From Prorocentrum cordatum (Eukaryota > Sar > Dinophyceae > Prorocentrales > Prorocentraceae), in contig CAUYUJ010005669.1 of assembly GCA_963575745.1 (NCBI GenBank), forward strand, positions 633,128-684,127: a DNA stretch of 51,000 nucleotides. The letters are read 5' to 3'. Below the pieces are notes generated by a model. It was not told the DNA's origin, did no database searches, and saw only the letters and a program-made list of their open reading frames with translations. This document shows, piece after piece, positions 25,253 to 37,239 of this stretch; the stretch's first letter is position 1, and every line of letters starts with the position of its first letter. The translations under genes and the position numbers were made by a program.

Positions 25253-25957
25253 ATGCCAAGCTTTGCTGTGCTTCGTGGCCACACCGGTGTCGATGTCGTG
25301 CTCACTTTCATCAGCCCCCAACTCCTCAAGGGTATCCTCCAGAAAGCCATCATCCGGCTCCTCGAGGTCTCGGCGGCAAACAAGATTGGGGAAGGATGGG
25401 GCAGGGCTTGCTTTGATACTGTGAAGGCCCAGGCTAAGTCGAGCAAGCATTCGCCTCTGGAGCGCGGCTCCATCCGATGCTTGGCGTGCGACGGCTGCTG
25501 GACAGCTGAACGAGCGACCAGTCTCGGGTACCAGCTGACGGAGCAGCAGAAGCTCTGCCAGCTTTGCGGCAAGGTGAAGGACTCCATCTTTCATCGGTTG
25601 TGGCAGTGCGAAGCTTGCGCTGATGAGCGAGATGAACTTGCCACGGCCTCCGTGCGGGCCGAATCCGAGAGCGATCTCTCCCCCTCCGACCTTGTGTTGT
25701 TCACTCCAGGCATCTTTGCCCACCCCGAGTCGTTCTGGCCCAACCCTCGTTCGGTCGATGGCCGGGTGATCAGATCGAACAACTACCCTGAAGGGGAAGA
25801 TGGGGACCTGCAAGGGAGCCTGTTTGTGGACGGCTCGTTCTTCAAGCATCCGATTACTGACTTAGGGCGTGCAGGCTGGAGTGTGTGCCAGGTTGCGGAA
25901 GATGGGGAGCTGCTTTGTTCCGTCCTCGGCCCAGTGCACCAGCCGTTGCCGCAGTAG
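25253..25957 (+). pseudogene. Zinc knuckle and first RNase H motif, element 3
   Basis: The frame encodes a helical region, then CX2CX8HX4C as KLCQLCGKVKDSIFHRLWQC (25556-25609), and SLFVDGSFFKHPITDLGRAG, the start of RNase H (Asp at 25829). It stops at 25957 before the remaining RNase H motifs, which continue in the next frame. Confidence 0.7.
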
Positions 25958-26972
25958 GCCCCTGCTGCTGAGTTCTCAGCGTTCGGCGTTCGGGATGGCT
26001 GCACTGCAGGTTGTTGGAGACAGCCACGTTTACTCTGACTGTGCCGCTGTGGTGGGACACCACAGCCTACAACCTTCTCAGCGGCTTTCGTACAAGCGCA
26101 AATATTCATGGATTTGTCAATATGTAAATCCTGGGTCTCGCCTCAAGTCGCTCACGAAAGTTCGCGCTCACCTCTCGGTTGACGACCCTGATTTGTCGCC
26201 AGAGGAGCTGTTCAGGAGGAAGGGCAACGATCACGCTGACAAAGCTGCGCGTGAAGGTGCCCTGCTCCACCCTCAGGCCTCGCCGGAGGAGCACGAAGCC
26301 GTTGACAGACTGGTGCGAATCTCTCAAACTGTGTGCAGGCTCGCCGCCAAGCTGCTTCCGAAGTGGCCGAGACTAGACTTGAATGGGGTTGAGTTCAAGG
26401 CGCCACCCAGAGCACCCAAAGAGGTGCAGCCAGTGGAGCAGCACGATTGGCAAAGGTTCGGAAATGTCTGCTGGTGCACTGTGTGTAGGAAGGGCTCCAG
26501 GTCGGTGGTGAGGCCTGAGCCAGGGAGGTGTGCTGGACCCCGCCAGCATGATATGGACGCGGCCGAGTCTAACGTTCACAAGCCGGCGCTTTTTCACGTG
26601 TCGGACGCCTCCGATTGTTTCCTGTGTCTGAGCTGCGGGGCATGCCTCCACCAGGGAGCGCTAGTGAAGAGCAACTGTGCTGGCAGGTGCCTCACGGAGC
26701 TCAGCAGACACGGCAAAACCAATTTCAACAAGATCTCGTCAGGCTTCCATCCCAGAGACAAGAATCTGAAGATTTTTGATGCGCCTGTGGTGCCAGCGTT
26801 TGCCCCTGGGCTCGATCCTGGCGCCAGTCTCGAGGCCAGTGCAGTGCCGCCCTCTCCCGACACTGCCTCTGCACTTCAGAATGTCGCTTCGGCACTCAGG
26901 CTGGAGGCCGCCGCGTCGAGCGGCCAGAATTCTCACAGCAGACCTGAAGGTTCAGAGTCTGGTTCCGATTAA
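25958..26972 (+). pseudogene. Rest of RNase H and Cys-rich tail, element 3
   Basis: The frame reads AALQVVGDSHVYSDCAAVV (second Asp motif), KVRAHLSVDDPDLSPEE and FRRKGNDHADKAAREGA (final motif with His/Asp). Then come WCTVCRKGSRSV and CFLCLSCGACLHQGAL with a later GFHP, a Cys-rich tail like that of element 2. It ends SGSD-stop at 26970-26972. A frameshift near 25950 separates it from the first RNase H motif. Confidence 0.7.
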
Positions 26973-27056
26973 ACAGGTTTGTTAGTTGTCCAACGATTTT
27001 GCGCTTCACAGATCCGTTTCAGTTCGTGGGTGGCGCGTAAATCGTCCTTGACAAAA

Positions 27057-27082
27057 CCCCCCCTAAGGATCCTTAGGGGGGG
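27057..27082. repeat. Perfect 26-bp palindrome
   Basis: Seven C, then TAAGGATCCTTA, then seven G. It is a perfect inverted repeat about 85 bp downstream of the element 3 stop codon, so it could form a strong RNA hairpin in the element's 3' untranslated region. GGATCC sits at its centre. Confidence 0.9.
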
Positions 27083-30030
27083 GGTCCAGAAGCACATTTT
27101 CAAGGCTTCTGGAAGCGCAAGTTGGCTTTACAGGCCTAACAATCAGGCAATCTGTTTTTGTCAGCAGCACCAAGGAGAGCCCTCTGTGGGTTTCGCCGCC
27201 CCACAGTTGTATCGTGACGGCTGTCCGTTGATGTTTAAAAAATCCTCCTCCTTCTCCTCTTCCCCCCCCCGGCCCCCCGGCCCGCCCCGCCCGCGAGCTG
27301 TCGCCAGCTGCGCGCCCTGGGGCCCAGCTCGGCCGCCCGGCGAGCGCGGCAACCCTGCCGGTGGCGGCGGCGGTGTCCGCGCCTGCCCGCCCCGGGCGCC
27401 GCGGAGGTTGGCGGGGCGCCGATGCGCTCAACAATGGCTGACCCCGACCCAGACATGATCGCGTCATCAAACAGAAATCATAACTGGAGGTTTATGGCCG
27501 TTTTCGGCCCCTGGGAGCCCTCGCCAGGCCTCGTGACCGTCAAAAGACCACTCAGGATGAAAAGCTGGTCCCGGTGAAAATACCGTTGAAAGTATCGGGA
27601 CTTCCGGGGACCCGTATGGAAGAAAACAAGACGTCGCATGTCTGGGGACAGTCCCCATGCGGTGGTCTTCGGCCTCGTTGCGCACAGCTCGGCGCTGCGG
27701 CGTTGGCTCCAGGAGATCGCCACCCTCGGCCTCGCTTCCCCGTGCGGATCTTGATCGGCACGCGCCCGCGGGCGCCCTCGGCGGAGGCGGCGAGGCAGCA
27801 GGCCAAAGCCGACACCTCAAGCCATCGGATGTCTGGGAGGAGCGGCGACAGGGAAGGGGCCGTACGTGTGAGGACACAGGGACCTCCGCGCGGCGACTCA
27901 CGCAGAGTCACCCGCGCGGCAGGCCGCGTGGGAGAGTGGGCGCCTAGACTCACGCGGGCAGCCTGCGCGCGAACGTCGGCTCAGCCAGCCCCCTCTTTGA
28001 CGTCGCTCGTTTTCGCTCGAGCGAGGCCGTCGGAGGTCTCCGGGAGGCTTCCGACGGCCCCGCGGTGCCAGACGGTATGCCATGGCATGCGCAGATTGGC
28101 CACCCGAAGGAAGGAGCACTGCTCAGTTGCAGCGTGAGCTGCGCGTGCTGGCCTTCCTGCAGCTCGCGCAAGCCTGCGCACCCCCTGAAAGTGAGCCACG
28201 GCTTCGGCGAGCTTCCACGGCCTGGCCGTGCACAACTTCCCACACCCTGCCCGTACCCTGCCCCGCTCCTTCTCGAGCAGCGCAGAGGCGGAGAGCGGAG
28301 GACGAGGATGGGGGGAGAAGGAGGCGGATGATACGGAGGACCATCAGCAGCCACATCAGCTCCACGGAGCTTGTGGGCACGCGCCGGGCGGCCTCTGGAA
28401 GGCTCCACGAGTGCCACGCGGGCCAGTGTGCGGGCAGCAGAAGGCGACGCGCATGGCACCCGACGCGCCGTCTGACGGATGAGCGCGGGCTCGGGATAGG
28501 CTCAGCCGCACACGCTCACACAGCTTGAATAGCGTACCTGCCACTTCGCGCCAGCGCACGCGTGGAACATTCTTGCTTCCATACTCGATTCCTCCCTCCT
28601 CCTCCTGTCTAGCTCTCTCACTACTCCTCTGCGTCTCCCCCCTCTTTCTCAATACTCTCCTGGCCTTCCTCTGCGCCTACGCCTCCTCGCCCTCTTCTTC
28701 CTCTCCGCACCTGTTCGTGGGCGTACAGCCCGCGCCCTCCGGCGGCCTCCTCCTGTGGCGCGCTCGTCGAAGGCCGCCCCTGCCCGACGGCGGCGGCCCG
28801 CCAAAAAAGCACCGTGCTCCAAGCATGGCGACTCGTCCTCTCTCCGCAGCGGGGGCAATGCTTCTCTACCGCCGCGCGCCCGTCGCCCCGTCCTCCCGCC
28901 CTCTCCTCTCTGCCCCTCGCCACCTGCAGGTGCACCGGCGAGACGAACGCGTCTGACATCGCGCTGGCCGCGTGTGTGCTGCGGCGCTCTGCCGGTCGCA
29001 ACTCTGCCGCGCTGCTCGTCGTGCTGCTCGACCTGGAGTGGCACAGGTGCGAGCCTGTGCGGCCCTGCCCCCGGCAGACGGAGCAGCTCGAGCTCCCACG
29101 CAGCTGCAAGAGGCCCGCGCCTCCGCGCGGGGGGCGCTCCTGCTCGCCGTCGGGGCCGTCGGGGGGGGGGGGGGTCGATTGCTCGGGCGGGGGGGGCACC
29201 GAGGCAGGGGAGGGACATCGGGAGACTCCACTCTCACAGTGGTTGCCGAAAGTGGTCGCAGTCCAAGGTGGCCCCAGGCCCTCGCAGGGAAGCCCCGAGG
29301 GCCCACCAAAAGCATCCCTCGCGAAACCTGGGAAGCTCTTATGGGGCTTCCGGATGGGCCAGACAGCTAGGGCCACCTCGGGCCAAGCCCAGACGCCGTG
29401 GAGGCCCTGAGCTTTCGGAAGATCTCCTGGACGTTGGCGCTGAGGGCGCGCTGCTGCTCTGGGCCAGGATTTCCTGCTGGCTCGTGGGTTCCTGGGTCCG
29501 CTCCTGTAGAGCCTGGGTCGACTCGACGAGCTCGCTGTGCCCCTGCGGGAGCGTGGTGCAAGAGGCCACCTATCCACGGCCGGCTCCTGCAGGAGTCAGG
29601 CGCAGGAGGTGGCCGCCGGAGGCGGCCACGCCCCCCCCCTCCCCCGAGCCCGAGGTCCGCACGCGGAGAGGCAGACCTCTCGGGCCCGCACCTCGGTGGG
29701 GCCATCTTGGTCGGGGGGCGGGGCACGGCAAGGGGGGGCGGGACGGGGAAAAGGATGGACGGTGCGGCGGGACAAGGAGTGAGATGAGGGATGGGTAGGG
29801 AGGCGGATGGGTGGCAGGGGGACAGGGGAGAGTCAGGAGGGGGAAAGGGTGAGGGTGAGGGGGGGGTGAAGCAGCGGCTCTGTGCACAAGCGCCGCAAGG
29901 GATGCAACATACCTGGGCGGTCTCCCTTTCGGGCTTGCGCCTTCGACAGTGGGTAGCAGGCAGACGTGTGACGTTGCGCGGCGTGCTTGACTTCGGCGAA
30001 CCTCTGTGGTTACACACGCCACGCAACGAG
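27083..30030. other. No supported gene; GC-rich unique sequence
   Basis: I see no domain, RNA gene or mobile element here. Both strands have overlapping frames of 60-350 codons, but they are Arg/Ala/Pro/Gly-rich, change character with GC content and match nothing. There are short CT-rich (28580-28700) and G-rich patches (29158-29173, 29740-29870). Confidence 0.5.
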
Positions 30031-30031
30031 A

Positions 30032-30071
30032 GCAACAGCAGCCGCAGCAGCAGCAGCAGCAGCAGCAGCAA
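30032..30071. repeat. (CAG)n microsatellite
   Basis: About 13 CAG/CAA-type triplets on the plus strand. Confidence 0.9.
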
Positions 30072-30639
30072 CGTCGCAAGGAGGAGCAGACGGAAGAGGA
30101 TCGGGATGGACAAAACCGCATGAGGCAACACGCCCTTTCGCCGCTTGCCATCGCTCGAGCGTCCATTCCCCGTGCGTTGTTCGGCTTCGTGCGTGATTTT
30201 TGGTTCGCAAGATGATGCATGATGCTCCCAGATGGTCCAACTTATCTCGCGCTGGCCTCGCCGAGACAAGCGCACCCGTCCGAGCGATGCCAAGCTGTCG
30301 TGAAAACGGCCCAGGACCAGACCTGGCGGGCGCAGGCCCGCAAACGTTGTGGCCGCAACGGCCTCTCGAGAACCGAACCGAGTAATTTGCGAATCGACCT
30401 GGCAAGGTGGAGGCCCAGCTCCCGGCAAAAATAAAAAATGCGGCAGGCCCTCCCCCCCCCCGCGCGGGGAACAAGCAAAAACCCTCGCGAACCAAATCTG
30501 CGCGGGGGCCGAAGCGTCGTCTCCCCCGGACCCGTCCTGGAGCGCGCTCCGACAAGAATTTCGATGGGAGTCTGGCCGCAGTGGCGAGGAACCTCGCGGA
30601 CAAAAACTAAGAAGACACTAAGAACAGTCGCCCTCGACG

Positions 30640-30755
30640 AGGAGATGGAGGAGGCTGAGGAGGCGAAGGAGGATGTAGGAGAAGGAGGAGGCGGAGGAGT
30701 AGGAGCGATGCTGCTGCTGCTGACGATGGTGATGATGATGGTGATGCTGCTGCTG
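30640..30755. repeat. GAG/GAT/CTG triplet-rich tract
   Basis: Degenerate GAG repeats run into GCTGCTGCTG and GATGATGATG-like triplets. Confidence 0.75.
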
Positions 30756-30817
30756 ATTTTGTACCGCACGCACGCCCCCCGCGCACCACGCTGGCCCAGC
30801 CCGGGTGACCATGTTTA

Positions 30818-31062
30818 AAACAAATGTGCGCGGCGCTGAGGCGTGAGCCACGTGTTGAAAACCACCCGCCCTCAAGCCGTGAAGCTCTTTCAATTTTAGA
30901 AACGAATGCGCGCGGCGTAAACCGAGAACCACATTTTGAAAACGACCCGCCCTCAATCCGTGAAGCTCGTGCAAATGGTTAACACGAATGCGCGCGGCGC
31001 TACGGCGAGAACCACATTCTGAAAACCACCCGCCCTCAGTCCGTGAAACTGTTGTCAATATT
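30818..31062. repeat. Tandem repeat, about 80-82 bp unit, 3 copies
   Basis: Units contain AATGCGCGCGGCG, then GAGAACCACATT and ACCCGCCCTCA(A/G)TCCGTGAA. Unit starts are near 30824, 30904 and 30986. Copies differ by substitutions and small indels. Confidence 0.85.
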
Positions 31063-31169
31063 TACGCTTCGGTGTCATAAATGGTGAGGAAGTCTGTGGC
31101 GAAACGCCCGGACCGCCCTAAAATCTGGCCTCGGGGTGCGACAGGGAGAAGTTACTCACAAGGAAAAGG

Positions 31170-31225
31170 AATGGAAGAGGAGGAGGAGGAGGAGGAGGAG
31201 GAGGAGGAGGAGGAGCAGGAAGAAG
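31170..31225. repeat. (GGA)n tract
   Basis: Near-pure GAG/GGA triplets on the plus strand. Confidence 0.9.
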
Positions 31226-31439
31226 AAATCTGGGCCCCCCTCCCGAAATCGCCGGAGACCTGGGCCCCTCCTCCCCGCCAGTTGTGCTGCGCGTCTGCGC
31301 GCCGCCGGCCGCCCTCGGTGGGCGCGCGAGCTGCCCGCGGGGAGCGGCGAAGCCCTCGGGGCGTGCGCGGGGCCCGAGGCCGAGGGGCAGCGCGGCGACC
31401 GCGGCGACGAGAGCGGCACCTGGCGGCGTGGCGTTTTGC

Positions 31440-31892
31440 AGGGCGCGCGCCTCTTCCGAGCCTCCTCGTCCGAGCCTCCTCGTCCGAGCCTCCTCCTCCA
31501 GCTTCCTCCTCCAGCTTCCTCCTCTTACCTTCTCCTCCAACCTCCTCCTTCTCCACCAGCGCGCTTTTCCTCCTCCAGCCTACTTCTCCTCTTCATCCTC
31601 CTCCGTCTCCAGCCTCCTCCTACTATAGCCTCCTCCTCCAGCCTCCTCTTCCACCAGCCTGCTCCTCCCCATCATCACCTACCTCTTCGAGCCCTCGAAC
31701 TGCGGGCCTCAGTGGCTGTGGGCGTCAGTGGTGCTTTCAGGGGCACAGCCCTAACCCTCCCCGTTCCCCTCCTCCTTCGGGCCGCCGATCGAGCTCTGGG
31801 GTTTAGTAGTACCTCCAGGGGCGCAGCCTTGCCCTTCTCCTCCTACGAGCATTCGGGCTTCACTAGTACCTTCATAGACGCAGCCCTACCCC

Positions 31893-31926
<34 letters not shown>

Positions 31927-32095
31927 CTCCTCCCCACCCTCTCCTCGCCTCGTCATTCCTCTCCTCCTCCGTCTCCTCCTCCTCCTCCTCCTCCTCCTCC
32001 TTCCCCTGGTCTCTCTTTCATCCTCCCAATCCTCCACACCATTTCTTTCCCATCTTCCTTCTCTTCCTTCTCCTCTTCCTCCTCCTTGTGGCATG
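31440..32095. repeat. (TCC)n-rich pyrimidine tracts
   Basis: CTCCTC/TTCCTC repeats at 31440-31665 and 31880-32090, broken by about 200 bp of mixed sequence. Ser/Pro/Leu-rich frames here are artefacts. Confidence 0.85.
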
Positions 32096-32469
32096 GTGAA
32101 TGCGACGCCCCGGCTCTGAGGTAGAGCACAAGTAACGTTCGCGTCGGCTCCGTCGTTGAAATGCTCGAAGACGCCAGTGGCTCTTCGTCGTCGTCCTCGT
32201 CATCCTCCTCTTGCTCCTCGTTCTTCTCCTCCTCGTCCTCCTCTTATCCGACCAGGGCGCCGCAAAACACATTGTCACGGCTATCTCTTCGACGTTTTCG
32301 GCGTCTGGAGGCCGTTCACGTCCTGGGACGGTGGAATGCGGCTGAGGATGAAAATCTGCCCCGGGGAAGGGGTCGAGATCCACGGGGGCCCACGCCACGA
32401 GAAACTTGCAACGTCGAAGGATGGGGCCCTCCCCACCGTCCTCGTCCCCTTCGTCATTGTCCTCGCCCT

Positions 32470-32670
32470 GCTCCTCGCTGTATCGATCGTCAGCGCCATC
32501 GTCACCACCAACGCCATCGACACCACCATTATAACAACCATTACTATCGCCGTCGTCATCAGCGTGCGCATCAACATCAACATTACCATCATCGCCAGCA
32601 TCAACGTAATCATCAACTTCATCACCCACCTTATCCTCATCAAAACCATCGTTGCAAACGCCACAGCAAC
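32470..32670. repeat. Diverged ATC/ACC triplet repeat
   Basis: CATCACCAT-type triplets with many substitutions. The minus-strand frame reads Asp/Gly-rich for this reason. I do not treat it as a gene. Confidence 0.7.
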
Positions 32671-33000
32671 TGCGACTGAGCATCCGCATCATTCTTACTA
32701 CCACCATCGCCATCTGTTTTTGTTTCATCGCTTCGTTGCTTTCCTGACACGCATTCCACTTACGATGTGGATGCCCCCTGCTATAGAAACCCTCTCAAAC
32801 TATTATGGGACCTTGCCTCTGACCGCTTTTCTCGCATTATCGTTTGACACCGCTTGCCTGTGTAGTCCTAAAGCAGTAGTCCATCTAATTCACGAAGCAG
32901 CGGTCGCTGCTTTGGCTCTGAAACCAATTCTTGTCGTAATGCTAGCGGCTGTGATGTCAATGTTTACCAGCGCGGACTCCCGACAGTGTGCCCCAGAAGA
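32671..33000. other. No supported gene
   Basis: Moderately AT-rich unique sequence. A plus-strand frame is open to 33103 with hydrophobic stretches, but it starts inside the triplet repeat and has no recognisable domain. Confidence 0.4.
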
Positions 33001-33310
33001 AAAATGTTGTGCATTCTATGTGGAACAATTTAGGTGGTGCAACATACTTGGCGCAGCCACTGCTATGCAATATATGTCGAGCGATCTGCGTGGTGTTATC
33101 TAGACTTTGCAGTATTTGTGGGCCAATGTATGTGGTACATTATATGCTGGTCAACCTGAGTTGTTCAGTATATGTCGTGTAGTACATGTGTGTATATATA
33201 CATCCAGATATGTGATGCATATGTATATACACATATATGCATATACATGGTGCAAACGCTGCGATGCAATTCGTGTGGTGCAATCTGTATGGTGCAAATG
33301 ATTTTAACAA
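33000..33310. repeat. AT-richer degenerate short repeats
   Basis: Recurrent GTGGTGCAA/TGTGGTACATT/TATATGT-like words and an alternating TATGCATATGTATATACA stretch (33205-33250). Composition contrasts with the GC-rich surroundings. Confidence 0.55.
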
Positions 33311-33784
33311 GCGAGTTGACACATCCCAGTGCCACTGCAAACATCCCACCTGCTCACCTGCAACTTGGTTTGCACAACCCATGCGGTGGCGACTGCGATG
33401 CATGCTTGGCGTTGGCTGGTGCATCTCTGCGGCCGCGTCAACCCTAGCACGCGCGCGCAGCGGCCAGCTAGCTTGGCGCCACCGACGCGGCCGCGGTGGG
33501 GCTGACCGCTGGGCACATCCCAGCGGCCACTTTACTGCGAGTCGGCGGCTTGGGCGGGCGCGGTATCATGGCAACGTCGGCAACGGTAGACGCGATGATG
33601 ATAGCAGCGATGCTGGTGACACCGGCGAAGGCGCGGCCAGTGCGGGCGCCGATGCTGCTCACGCCGACGACGATGACGGCGTCCTCGCGTCGGTGAGAAA
33701 AGGTTTTGGAAAGAGTTCGACATGCGCGCGCGGCCGACGCGCGAGAGTGGCCAAATTTATCTAATTTGGCACGGACCGTGCGCC

Positions 33785-34365
33785 CCCAACACGCGCGCAA
33801 GGGCGTGCGAATGATGTCGGCATGCGGCGCCAGATTTTGGAAAACTCAATGGGGCAAGTGGAAAACAGATGTGTTTCTCAAGAATGCGCAAAAACGCGAA
33901 CGCACGCTGTTTGAAAAATGATGTTGCGAAACCATGTGTTTTTGCACGTTTGTTCTACATTCGGTTTGACATCGCTACGACACCGCAGGTTTTTGACGGA
34001 TTTCGGCATGCGTGAGCGACGACGCACGGGCGTGCACTTCGTCCTATTTGTTGCAAAGGATTCTTGCGACGGCACGCGCGCAAGGGTGTTCGAACGATTT
34101 CGACACGCGCGCGCGAAGCCCGTTTGACAGCATTTTCTGAAATGTTGAAAAATCAATGGCCTTCTCAAGAATTCGCAAGAACGCGCGCGCACGTTGTTCT
34201 GTTGAAAATCAGCGTTGCGAAACCGTGCGTTTTTATATGCTGTTTGGACACCCGACTTGAAATCCTCACGCAACTAAAAATTTCGGCATGCGCGCGCGAC
34301 GACCCGCGTGTGTGCACTTCGTCACATTTTTGCATAGGATTCTTGGAAACTTATGATTTTTGATA
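33785..34365. repeat. Diverged tandem duplication, about 280-291 bp unit, 2 copies
   Basis: Matching landmarks include GTTGCGAAACC at 33923 and 34214, TTTCGGCATGCG at 34001 and 34281, and GTGCACTTCGTC at about 34034 and 34313. CTCAAGAATGCGCAA is paired with CTCAAGAATTCGCAA. Copies are well diverged. Confidence 0.75.
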
Positions 34366-34554
34366 ACCGGGTGCGCGCGCATAGTATCTTTTCCCAGGGA
34401 TGACGGGAGGGGGTTGATACCAGCCTGGCTGGGATGGTACTAGTTCATTTCTTAAATGGACGATGGGGCAGAACCATATAAATTGCACTACGAAAAGGGG
34501 TGTCGTTAATCCCGGGGGGGGGGAGAGTCTATTCCCTTTTCAGAAAGGAAAAAG

Positions 34555-34855
34555 AATCTAGGCGGCGACAGGGCGGCGACAGCGGCAAGGTAGCCGCCAG
34601 ACCGACAGTCAGGCCCAGACGACGAGCGGCGACGAGGCGGCGACGGGGCGGCGACGTCGGCATCATAGCAGCCAAAACGGCAGACATGCCTAGACGACGG
34701 GCGGCGACCGGTGGCGACGGAGCGGCGATGGCGGCAACATAACCGCCAGACCGGCAGACAGGCCCAGACGACGTGCAGCGAAAAGGCAGCGACGGGGCGG
34801 CGACGGTGGCAACATAGCCGCCGCCAGAGCGGCAGACATGCCCAGCGCCTTCGAG
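34555..34855. repeat. Tandem repeat, about 77 bp unit, 4 copies
   Basis: Each unit has GCCAGACCGGCAGACAGGCC, then AGACGAC, then GGCGGCGAC triplets. Copies sit near 34592, 34670, 34744 and 34823. Confidence 0.85.
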
Positions 34856-34859
34856 CGGA

Positions 34860-37160
34860 AGCAAGAACCCCTAAGTGCAAGCACTGTTTGGAAGCAGTGG
34901 GCACGTTCAATGATGGGTCCTCGTGGCACTGGGAGAGACACGCGTAATATTAGCCAACGTCTTACGTATCTGTAGTCGTGGCAACAACAGACGGAAATAT
35001 TATGGAAGACGATCTAGTCTTCTCTGGCCAGGTCGAAACAACACCAGCACCAACACCATTATCGGCTGGGTACCAATGATTTGCTCATGCATTTGCATCA
35101 TGCAACGTGTACGGGTCCTGGACTCGCATCACATGTACAGGAGATGGAGCCCATCTGTTGCACCACATGTGCAATAGAAGTAGAACAACTTTGTGCAACT
35201 AATGTGAGCGTGCTCTTGATTCCTGATCGCTCACGCAACGTGTGCCCACAAGAAGAACTTATCGAAGTCGGCGACGCCCAGAGCAACGGCAAAGTGGAAT
35301 ACGACAATTTCGGGCCCCTCTGGGCGTTTCCAAACCGGGCCAAAATCTGCTCGTTCCTCCAAAACGCCGGCTCACGCGCACTGGAAATGACGAAGTTCGG
35401 ACGACATTTCGAACGGCGTGCATGCGTCAGCAGTTTCCAAAGTGCAGCAATGATGCAAACCGAATGCCACAAACGTAAGCACACATATCATGCAATACGG
35501 GAGCTATGGGCTATGGTCGTTGGTCAACTCGATTATTCTTTTCAGCGCAAGTCGAGACTCAACGTGGGTAGTAAACCGTTACTTGTAGTTGCAGGGCAGC
35601 AAGACGAACTCTTCGGAGCCAAGCTGGATGTCAGTGCATTCGCACGAGGGACGTTGGCACACACCACAAACAGTTCATGATACATTGGTGCACGTATTCT
35701 CCACCGTGCCAAGGGATTGAGTGGAGTGTCCTCATGTCATTAAATGTTCCTCAACCCTCACTTTTGAGCATGCAAATGCCCTACAGGGACAGAAAGGCTC
35801 CATTCACCTTTTAAGCAAGGGTGTCGTATGCTTTTTTGTTTCCCGCATGCATTGGTCGACTTCCCGCTCGATCTTTCCGGAGGCCACAGAATCCCCGAAC
35901 GGGCCATGAGGGCCCCAACAGGGCCCCAAGACTGTCCAAAGGTCCCTTCAGACGACCCCAACCACGCTCGAAGACGCCGAATGCTCCTTCAATGTGGCCC
36001 GGTAGAGCTCCAAGACGCCCCAAGTGGGCTACAAGAGCATTCCCACAAAAAGCCTCTCAGAGGGCACACGCGTTCATAGGCCTCAGGTTGTTGAATGATT
36101 TTCGCGTCCTGGCCTTTTCGGGCTTCCAGCGATCCGAGACGACCAGAAAAAAGGCCCTCAAACTCGCCCCAACGAATTCCAATGCCAACTCCTTCGGTCC
36201 TGGCAGGCAAGGCCCTTTCTGCGCAGCGCGCCACTTGTTAATATGCTCGTATTCCTTGCGCCGCAGACCCTAACCCTGCCAGTATGGACAACGATACCCC
36301 CCGCTCCAGAGCAGATTCAAGCTTGGCCCTGCGCCCCTCGCCTCTTCGCAGGGCGCTGTGCCGACACCTCGTCATGGGATAGAGATGGAACGAACATGTG
36401 ACGCAAGGGGCGAATCACATGCAACTGGCAACGATCTGGACGCCAGAAATGGGCACGGGACAAATGGTTACGATGCCCACCAGCAAATACTGTTCAAAAC
36501 CAACAGCGGCCGCTGTTTGGCAGGCGGCCTGCTGTCTCAAATGGACAACATCCGCGGCGACATCGACAACGATCCAAGATGGACAAGAACTGATGTTGGT
36601 CTTCGTCCCCCTTCTTTCCGTGCCCATGTCGGTCCCCCCGACGAGACAATGTAGCCAAGTGACATGACGAAGAGAGCTATGTGCAAGAAGGAAGGGAGAC
36701 CATAGCAGGGGGCCTGTGGCATGACGTGCCCAATTGCCAAGCCAAACGTGTGCGACGCAGCCTGACCTGGCCAAGCTCGGCGTCGTACGCACTTTCCAGC
36801 CAATATCTACCGCCTAAGCTAGTCGACCCATGTTCACCCACGGGGCGGGGCAGGCGCATGTATGAGCAAACCAAGGCGGTGAATAGCAAGACTATGTTTG
36901 ACATCTGACCTGTAACACATGGTGTACTTTCAGAGCCCCCCCCGAAAATTGTCAACAAGTCAAAGAGGAATCCACTGTGTCCTCCGTGGGGGAGCTGCGC
37001 TTGACGGGAGCAGTGATCTGACGCCCGACCGCAGCCTGATATGCCAACAACGCCTTACACATACACACGCCCTGCATTATATTCAAGAAGCGTGGTGCTC
37101 GTGCCAGTAAGACAACTAGCACGCCGTAGTCATTCCAATCCAGCGTACCGCAGCAATCAG
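34860..37160. other. No supported gene
   Basis: Mixed sequence without a recognisable gene. Around 35890-36090 a short degenerate GGCCCCAA/GACGCC array is followed by a copy of the TTTTCGCGTCCTGGCC block (36093), related to the repeat units at 40-42 kb. Confidence 0.5.
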
Positions 37161-37239
37161 ACATAACAGAAACGTGATGCCTGCTGAGCTAGAACTGATT
37201 AGCAACGCATTGTGGCAACAACGCCGCCATCAACAACGA

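Larger units (their letters stand above)
22400..27085 (+). mobile_element. Element 3: 5'-truncated non-LTR retroelement
   Basis: The plus strand holds, in order, the second half of an AP endonuclease, a linker, an RT, a CX2CX8HX4C knuckle, an RNase H and a Cys-rich tail, ending with TAA at 26970-26972. The N-terminal half of the endonuclease and any ORF1 are missing, so it is truncated at or near the (TCC)n tract. At least six frame changes interrupt it. The RT motif A (K-F-Y-E) places it with element 2, not element 1. Confidence 0.8.

Noticed and set aside
32018-32728. Acidic Asp/Gly-rich minus-strand frame
   Set aside because: It follows a diverged ATC/ACC triplet repeat and then turns into Arg repeats over CCT tracts.
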